From positions 7,564,001 to 7,628,000 of the forward strand of contig NC_091967.1 of NCBI RefSeq assembly GCF_036711975.1: a stretch of 64,000 nucleotides of DNA. The letters are read 5' to 3'. The DNA comes from Onthophagus taurus (taxonomy: Eukaryota > Arthropoda > Insecta > Coleoptera > Scarabaeidae). Made by a program: the position numbers and the translations under genes. The notes beneath the pieces were generated by a model, which had not been told where the DNA came from, searched no databases, and worked only from the letters and a program-made list of their open reading frames with translations. Shown here piece by piece: positions 58,977 through 64,000 of this stretch (its first letter is position 1; each line of letters opens with the position of its first letter).

Positions 58977-59312
58977 ATGGAACAAGTGTTCACTGTGTTT
59001 GGGTGTTGGCCACTTACATCTGCCAAGAAAGTGTACAGCGTAATGAAAAAATATGAACAAGATGCCTCATTTGCGAACATTCCAGCTCGTGATTTAAAAT
59101 ATTTACCAACACAGTATTATTTCGATAAAGTACCATCTATGGAATTACGAAGAATTTGGACCCAACTACCGTTCGCCTACCAGCAATCGAAAATGTTACA
59201 AATGAAGTTACCGTGTCTTGAACATTATAATAATGATTGTGCGGAAACTCATTTCGATGGACCACCACCACCTAAAATGCATTGTATTAAATGTACGTTA
59301 GAAAAGAAATAA
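58977..59312 (+). CDS. Small Cys/His-rich protein, unknown
   Basis: 111 aa. It has aromatic/basic helices (KKVYSVMKKYEQ; LRRIWTQLPFAYQQ) and a C-terminal cluster of possible metal ligands (CLEHYNNDCAETHF, then HCIKC) around a PPPP stretch. No family recognised. It is the last gene before the GC palindrome, and no separate promoter is evident. Confidence 0.5.
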   Translation: MEQVFTVFGCWPLTSAKKVYSVMKKYEQDASFANIPARDLKYLPTQYYFDKVPSMELRRIWTQLPFAYQQSKMLQMKLPCLEHYNNDCAETHFDGPPPPKMHCIKCTLEKK

Positions 59313-59363
59313 ATGTTATTTTTTTATCCATATTGATGAGTTTTATTTAAAGAAACCTCTTCA

Positions 59364-59558
59364 CCTCCCCTTCCCCCTCCCCCTCCCCCCTCCCCCCTCC
59401 CCCTCCCCTCCCCCTCCCCTGCCCCACCCCCCCGCGCGGGCTCAACTACGCTCCGCTTCGCTCCGCTCCGTACCGCGCTTCGCGCGACCGCCCGCGCGGG
59501 GGGGTGGGGCAGGGGTGGGGCAGGGGAGGGGGAGGGGAGGGGGAGGGGGGAGGGGGGA
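59364..59558. repeat. Giant GC-rich palindrome (C-rich arm / G-rich arm)
   Basis: The left arm (59364-59440) is almost pure C with T, ending CCCGCGCGGG. The right arm (59491-59558) begins CCCGCGCGGG and is almost pure G with A. A 50-nt GC-rich loop carries repeated CTCCGCT words. It stands out sharply from the AT-rich genes on both sides. The strands could form a long hairpin, G-quadruplexes and i-motifs. Candidates are a replication origin, a joined terminus or a transcription block. Confidence 0.85.
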
Positions 59559-59570
59559 TTGTAACCCCCC

Positions 59571-59760
59571 TTGAGTCACGGGCGAAGATAAGGTCCGAAC
59601 GACCTCGCATTCTCAGACAGTATGACCTCCCCTTGGGCCACAGGCGATAACAAGGAGAAAACCTGGACAACCTCGCATTCCCAGACAGTATGACCTCCCC
59701 TTCAGTCACAGGCGATAACAAGGAGAAGACCTAAACGACCTCGCATTCCCAGACAGTTGA
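59571..59760. repeat. Three tandem repeats of 62-68 bp
   Basis: Units start at 59571, 59633 and 59701. Each carries TCACAGGCGATAACAAGGAG (or a variant), GACCTCGCATTC, CCAGACAGTATGACCTCCCC. They follow the palindrome directly and may form one control region with it. Confidence 0.85.
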
Positions 59761-60307
59761 CCGGACAAATACCTGTTCACTAACCCGTACTTAAAGGTAG
59801 TGGAAAGTGGGTTACTCCTCACTCCGTGTACAGCAGTCGCTGAGTGATATAGTAGTGTACAAAAGACGATAATTCCTTAAAAAGTGTGTTTACAATAATA
59901 ACAGATTTTGTTAAAAACTGTGTTTTTCCGACCACGAAGAAATCGCCTTCTGCTAGAAAACCATTTGAAAAGTAAGTTACATCAATACAATTTTTATCGG
60001 TTTTCTTCATGTATGTTTGTGATGATTTCAGGTATTAATTGTTATACGCTGAGAAAAGTGGTTCTTCAGCGCATTGCAAACCTGTCAGACGTGATAGAAA
60101 ACCATTTGAAAAGTAAGTTACATCAATACAATTTTTATCGGTTTTCTTCATGTATGTTTGTGATGATTTCAGACATTAATTGTTATACGCTGAGAAAAGT
60201 GGTTCTTCAGCGGATTGCAAACTTGTCAGACGTGAGCGAACGTATAATTTTAATAAAATAATCCAAATTTTTTGTAACCCTTTTGATTCCTTGAAGTCTT
60301 TCCCATT
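59761..60307 (+). promoter_or_regulatory. Leader region with a 141-bp tandem exon+intron duplication
   Basis: Repeat units are 59956-60096 and 60097-60237. Each contains GAAAA|GTAAGT, a 60-nt intron-like stretch and ATTTCAG|, then an exon piece (ATTAATTGTTATACGCTGAG onward). Intron-like parts are 59972-60031 and 60113-60172. The frame stays open through both because 60 and 141 are multiples of three, but no ATG precedes it, so I regard it as a spliced leader for the genes to the right. AATAAAATAA at about 60252 could be a polyadenylation signal. Confidence 0.5.
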
Positions 60308-61465
60308 ATGCTTCACTTAATTGGTAACAGCCACGCTCGTGCAAGCGATAATACCGATGGTATGACCGACCCACTGGTTGCCGTGCTGCCACGCAATAAC
60401 GACAGTACGAATGTTGTTGAGTCAAGCCTACCGTCGTTACCATTATATTGCAGCGGCAACTTTGACGGTTTGAGTCGTACCATGCAGGATTTCACTACAG
60501 ACCCACCACTGTACGAGCAAATAATGAATGAGCTCCGGTCACAGCCAGGGAACGACAATGGTGCGATTGTTACCACCAGTCCAACCTTGTCGTCCTACGG
60601 CTTAACTCGCATCAGTATGGAGATACGAGAAGAAGGAACATATCAGGAAGTTGTTGTGCCACCTGAACCTGCTACCAATCAGGCCGACGTGGTACAACCA
60701 CTTCCAGATATTGTACATACGGATGTCACAAGTCAAGCACCTGCTGAAAACCAGGTGCTTGCGGCACCGTCTGTACCAGCGACGGAAGACGTATCCCAAC
60801 CCTCCGATAGGATATGTGTTTCGCCTGTCTTCTCGAGTGGACCCATACGGTACACATCCCGCCGTATAAAAAAACGCGTCAACTTGTTGTCAAGGGGTTG
60901 CGTGAAACAAACTACCCGCCCAAACCCTTCTCCTGCTTCACAAGACTCCTGTAGATTGCTGCGCAACGCATTAGCCAAACCTCCCCGTAACACACGAAGA
61001 GTACCTACACTCGCTACAGTAACCAGACCTGCAACGGTGGTTACATCTCCCCCAGAGGTGACCATCGACATCCGTGACAGCCCGCCAACTATCACAACTA
61101 TCCCACCACAAAATGTGGTGTTCCCACCACCTTTACCTATCCCTACTATCCCGCAGAGGCAAAATCTTCCAGCTGTAAATACCGCACATCCCGACCCATG
61201 GGTTGATGCGTTTCTGCATTCAACAACCAACTTGGCAAGCAGTCTTTTGTCCCAAGAGGATTTTTTCATCTTGGGCTTGAAACCTCAATTGCAAACCAAA
61301 GTGACGACTTTGGAACATCATAAGCGCCACTTCGTGAACGCGTTGAATGCAGTAAACCAGAATCCCACCGTCTGCTTTGCTGCTTCTTCAAACATCCTTA
61401 ACATGTACAACACCAAAATTAACCTGTATAAGTCCCTTCTCAGGCTGCTGCCTGACAACGGTTAA
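60308..61465 (+). CDS. Proline-rich protein with PPxY motif
   Basis: 385 aa. It is largely disordered with many P, T, S and V, and a basic centre (RYTSRRIKKRVNLL). It contains PPLY at residues 66-69 (TTDPPLYEQIM), a late-domain type motif that binds Nedd4-family ubiquitin ligases, and several PxxP stretches (FPPPLPIPTIP). The last about 100 residues look folded and helical (WVDAFLHSTTNLASSLLS onward). Adenovirus pVI also has a PPxY motif, but there is no other similarity I can see. Function unknown. Confidence 0.6.
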   Translation: MLHLIGNSHARASDNTDGMTDPLVAVLPRNNDSTNVVESSLPSLPLYCSGNFDGLSRTMQDFTTDPPLYEQIMNELRSQPGNDNGAIVTTSPTLSSYGLTRISMEIREEGTYQEVVVPPEPATNQADVVQPLPDIVHTDVTSQAPAENQVLAAPSVPATEDVSQPSDRICVSPVFSSGPIRYTSRRIKKRVNLLSRGCVKQTTRPNPSPASQDSCRLLRNALAKPPRNTRRVPTLATVTRPATVVTSPPEVTIDIRDSPPTITTIPPQNVVFPPPLPIPTIPQRQNLPAVNTAHPDPWVDAFLHSTTNLASSLLSQEDFFILGLKPQLQTKVTTLEHHKRHFVNALNAVNQNPTVCFAASSNILNMYNTKINLYKSLLRLLPDNG

Positions 61466-61510
61466 TAGCGTTTTTTTTTGAAGCTCGTTCAGTTTTTTTG
61501 TCTCTTGCAG

Positions 61511-62094
61511 TGTTAACGTTGCAGGAGTTGGCTATGGAGAGCGTTAATTCGACGATTTCCCGTAAAGACCGTACGTTGCGGTTAGTAGATGTTTTACCAA
61601 AGACTCTACTACTAAACGTAATGTACAGCTGGGACATATGCTTCTGGCGTCGAATATCCCGAAAGGGCGATCGAATCAATCTTGGGGAGGTTTGCTTCCC
61701 CACCGTGGAACGCTTTGGAAAGAAAATGTCGCAAGGCACCGTACATAAGTTGTTCCACGGTTCTCCGGTTGATTGGAGTTCAACTTTCGGAGTGGGTCTT
61801 CAGTATCAAGCAAGGTATGTTTTTTATGAATCACATTTGGGCAACCTTTGCTATCGTTGTCGACGCCGCCTACACCATATTAGTATAACGAACGTTTTAC
61901 AACTGGATTGTCGTGTGAAATTGCGCTCGAAAATAAAGTATGCATCTTCTGAACGATTGCAGACTATTATTTTAAATAAAAAATATTGGTGTGCGATGTG
62001 TTGTCGTGTGTCTTTGTTTCGAGTCTGTTTTAAACCACAACTTGAGGAGGATCAAAGTACTGAGGAATTGTCGGAGGGATGTCTCAGCAACTAA
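61511..62094 (+). CDS. CxxC (zinc-ribbon-like) protein; possible split start codon
   Basis: A strong acceptor (TTTTTTTGTCTCTTGCAG) ends at 61510 and is followed by TG in frame. The leader exons upstream end GAAAA|GTAAGT, so splicing would give A|TG and a 194-aa protein. If translated from the internal ATG at 61534 it has 186 aa. It has two CxxC pairs (CYRC near residue 118, and CAMC farther on), about 42 residues apart, suggesting one bound zinc, and a basic N-terminal half (WRRISRKGDR). No family recognised. A regulatory or DNA-binding role is only a guess. Confidence 0.5.
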
Positions 62095-62198
62095 TATGTT
62101 GTAGGTGGTTTTTTCAAATTTGTACACCATCCTTGTATGATACTGAAAATCGTTCGAATTGATGATATGACAACAAGTTCGCTTCCTTTTCACCTTTT

Positions 62199-62341
62199 CC
62201 GCTCCCATGCTTTTGTTTATATGTATTATTAATTATTTATTTGAATATTTACCGTATCTACTTATTGTTACCGCTCCCATGCTTTTGTTAATATGTATTA
62301 TTAATTACTTATTTGAATATTTACCGTATCTACTTATTGTT
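62199..62341. repeat. 72-bp tandem duplication
   Basis: CCGCTCCCATGCTTTTGTT followed by ATATGTATTATTAATTA occurs at 62199 and 62271 with few changes. Confidence 0.85.
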
Positions 62342-62407
62342 AATTTAATACTAAGTAGTGTAAATTGTACTGTGACTTACACTGCTTTATTTTGTTTAAT
62401 CACATAA
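62207..62407 (+). CDS. Small hydrophobic protein with two 24-residue repeats (doubtful)
   Basis: 66 aa. The two 72-bp repeats read in frame as membrane-like segments (ICIINYLFEYLPYLLIV twice), followed by a third hydrophobic part. It may be a small membrane protein, or only an AT-rich duplication that happens to be open. No domain. Confidence 0.3.
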   Translation: MLLFICIINYLFEYLPYLLIVTAPMLLLICIINYLFEYLPYLLIVNLILSSVNCTVTYTALFCLIT

Positions 62408-62409
62408 CA

Positions 62410-62737
62410 TCTGTATGTGAATAACCCACTGGTGGTTCTACTACATCAACCATACAGATACTTTTGAAATCATGATAATAAATAATTTTGTAAATTTATG
62501 TATACCACGTCTTATTGTAAAATAAATATTGTGTAATATTACGCACGCTTTAAATAACTTTCAAACTCAATGTTAACAGTTTATATAGTTAAAGTGTTGT
62601 AAACCATTATTTTGAAACAATGATAATAAATAATCTGCTGAAATTTTTTGTATGCTACATTTTATGATAAAATAAACATTGTTTTCTACTACGACTTCAT
62701 TTCTTGTTAATCTCCCGTTCAAGTATCACCCGTCAGC
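62410..62737. other. Non-coding spacer with imperfect duplicate 3'-end signals
   Basis: Two related segments (about 62468-62545 and 62617-62697) share ATGATAATAAATAAT and AAAATAAA-ATTGT. They resemble repeated polyadenylation regions. No gene seen. Confidence 0.45.
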
Positions 62738-63439
62738 ATGGTTGAAGACGTTAAGTTTGTTAGCCAACCTTTAACACTACCAATCTGTAATCTTCATAAC
62801 GACTTCGCTGCAAATAAATTTAAACGACATAGCGAATTATTTGGTGGGGAATGTAAACGTGGTTTGATAATTGGTTCTTCGGGTGCCGGAAAAACAAACG
62901 TAATGTTAACTTTATTGACAGCTCTCAACGGGTTGCGCTTTTTGAATGTATATTTGTGCTCTAATTCACTCTACCAAATCAAATACGAATTTCTACGACA
63001 ATTACTTAAACCTATCCGCTCTTGCGGCTATTATGAATACTCAGATGTCGGACGATTTCTACCACCGTCAAAGGTGAAAGAATATTCAATTATTATTTTT
63101 GATGATATTGCTCCTACAGAGCAACAGATTATCAAGGAATATTTTTCATACGGTCGTCATAGAAACGTTGATACTTTTTTACTCGCTCAAAGTTATAGCG
63201 CCATTTCCAAGCAGCTTTTACGTGACAATTGCAACCTTTTAGTTTTATTTAAACAAGATCTCACTAACTTGAAACATATTTACAACGATCATTTGCTAGG
63301 GGACATTACGTGGGATGATTTTGTCAGAATTTGTCGAACTTGTTGGGATACACCGCACGGTATATTAGTTATTGATTTAGATTGCGATAAAAATAACGGA
63401 CGCTATCGGAAAGGTTTCGATGAGTACATTATACTGTAA
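62738..63439 (+). CDS. FtsK/HerA-type genome packaging ATPase
   Basis: 233 aa. Walker A GSSGAGKT at residues 46-53, Walker B IIIFDD at 118-123, and a Gln/Ser sensor-like stretch (FLLAQSYSAI). This size and layout are typical of the packaging ATPases of Polintons, adintoviruses and related dsDNA viruses, which pump DNA into the capsid. Its presence with the capsid genes supports a particle-forming element. It starts at the ATG at 62738 in context CAGCATGG. The next gene follows after 63 nt. Confidence 0.9.
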   Translation: MVEDVKFVSQPLTLPICNLHNDFAANKFKRHSELFGGECKRGLIIGSSGAGKTNVMLTLLTALNGLRFLNVYLCSNSLYQIKYEFLRQLLKPIRSCGYYEYSDVGRFLPPSKVKEYSIIIFDDIAPTEQQIIKEYFSYGRHRNVDTFLLAQSYSAISKQLLRDNCNLLVLFKQDLTNLKHIYNDHLLGDITWDDFVRICRTCWDTPHGILVIDLDCDKNNGRYRKGFDEYIIL

Positions 63440-63502
63440 AACCATTGACTTTACGACTGCATGCTCAGTCTCTGTGCGATCATTACACTATCACGTTGAA
63501 CT

Positions 63503-64000
63503 ATGAATCGTAATGTTGCACAACAGTTAATAGCTGCGCGAGAAGATGTTAAACATAAAATACGCACTTTGAAAGGAGATATAAAACAGAAGCAGTCCAT
63601 TGCCGAAGCTCAACTCGCTCCACTGAAAGAACCTCTGACAGATATTTCCAAAAAATTACAAACTGTCAATTTATTAGCGCTCGACAATAAATTCGGGATA
63701 AAACGTGATTTATTTACCCCGAAAAAGGAGCAGTCACCAGATATCTCAGCCTTACTGGCTGACTTGCAGAAACCTTCTAAAGGACTTAAACTGGAAACTC
63801 CTAGAGTGAAACCTAAACGTAGAGTTACGTCAACACCCATTAAACCGGGAGCTAGCATGGATGTTTCACCGGAACTCGCACGGAGTCCGCAATTTCTCAG
63901 CGACGAAGAGGTGTTCGAGGGTCGAGATACTACACCTGAGGTTTCTGTTCGTGAGTCAGACACATCTTTAGATGTCTACGAGCGGGACGCTAGGGAGCAG
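63503..64000 (+). CDS. Coiled-coil/charged protein, cut by the window end
   Basis: An open frame from the ATG at 63503 to the last base (166 codons so far). The N-terminal part is helical and charged (AREDVKHKIRTLKGDIKQKQ), then LAPLKEPLTDISKKLQ, then Pro/Ser/Lys-rich. Proteins with a (A/P)-L-x-x-PL-x-x-I motif next to the ATPase or protease are common in insect Polinton-like elements, of unknown function. The C-terminus is outside the window, so domain content may be incomplete. Confidence 0.55.
   Translation, partial: MNRNVAQQLIAAREDVKHKIRTLKGDIKQKQSIAEAQLAPLKEPLTDISKKLQTVNLLALDNKFGIKRDLFTPKKEQSPDISALLADLQKPSKGLKLETPRVKPKRRVTSTPIKPGASMDVSPELARSPQFLSDEEVFEGRDTTPEVSVRESDTSLDVYERDAREQ

Larger units (their letters stand above)
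51913..64000 (+). mobile_element. Polinton/adintovirus-like endogenous dsDNA virus element, right end outside the window
   Basis: A block of intact + strand genes: packaging ATPase, adenain-type protease, penton-like and hexon-like capsid proteins, and a parvovirus-type phospholipase A2. This set is known from Polintons/Mavericks and adintoviruses. The left edge is placed at the hairpin starting AGCCGATTCT, where sequence character changes; this is an estimate. Polymerase B and integrase are not seen. No frame is broken, so the copy is young or under selection. Confidence 0.8.

Noticed and set aside
59446-59721. Proline-rich minus-strand frame over the GC palindrome
   Set aside because: Low-complexity translation of the palindrome and repeats; no start context or relatives.
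59364-59760. CRISPR-like array
   Set aside because: Repeats are directly adjacent with no spacers, and the host is a eukaryote.
1-64000. tRNA, rRNA or other structured RNA genes
   Set aside because: No cloverleaf with A/B box motifs or rRNA-like stretch was noticed by eye. A covariance-model scan was not possible, so small RNA genes could be missed.

Overview
The window is eukaryotic and arthropod, most likely an insect and possibly a beetle. It is AT-rich, the genes are split by introns with GT..AG junctions, and it holds an insect-type odorant receptor cluster and a rutabaga-type adenylate cyclase. The species cannot be named from the sequence.

Host part, 1-51.9 kb. (1) 0.5-3.7 kb: a 9G8/x16-type SR splicing factor (RRM, zinc knuckle, RS tail) in three coding exons on +. 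(2) 6.2-24.15 kb, minus: a complete rutabaga-like Ca2+/calmodulin-type adenylyl cyclase. I could place 18 constitutive coding exons, and all phases close (1,948 aa with one alternative exon). Two homologous 81-nt exons sit in tandem next to the presumed calmodulin-binding segment. There is also a possible 6-nt microexon and an optional C-terminal extension. Its introns hold decayed Tc1/mariner copies and a LINE fragment. (3) 24.2-32.4 kb: gene-poor, with repeats. (4) 32.4-38.9 kb: an odorant receptor cluster with one intact gene on +, a recent tandem copy of it broken by a deletion, an intact divergent gene on minus, and a shredded relic of a second minus-strand copy. (5) 39.4-42.9 kb: a secreted EGF-like/sushi protein with a composite repeat in its second intron. 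(6) 43.5-48.4 kb, minus: a large coiled-coil protein, with a small secreted-protein gene nested in an intron on the opposite strand. (7) 48.4-51.9 kb: no gene seen, only short duplications.

Virus-like part, about 51.9 kb to the window end. All genes are on + and intact. It is an endogenous or integrated Polinton/adintovirus-like dsDNA element. Products in order: a small nuclease-like protein with a C-x2-H-x6-C signature, a possible PC4-like nucleic-acid-binding protein, a small ORF, a parvovirus-type phospholipase A2 protein, an adenain-type cysteine protease, a penton-like minor capsid protein, a small basic protein, a hexon-like major capsid protein, a second copy of the nuclease-like protein, a Cys/His-rich small protein, a huge GC-rich palindrome, a duplicated exon/intron leader, a proline-rich PPxY protein, a CxxC protein, a small hydrophobic ORF, the FtsK/HerA packaging ATPase, and a coiled-coil ORF that runs off the end. 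DNA polymerase B and integrase, usual in such elements, are not in the window and may lie to the right.

The element has unusual expression signals. A canonical -1 slippery heptamer directly before the phospholipase stop codon joins it to the protease frame. Two genes have no usable 5' ATG but would gain one if splicing supplies the A of AUG from a leader exon (A|TG). Two promoters carry near-identical 128-bp arrays of nuclear-receptor half-sites, each followed by a TATA-like box.
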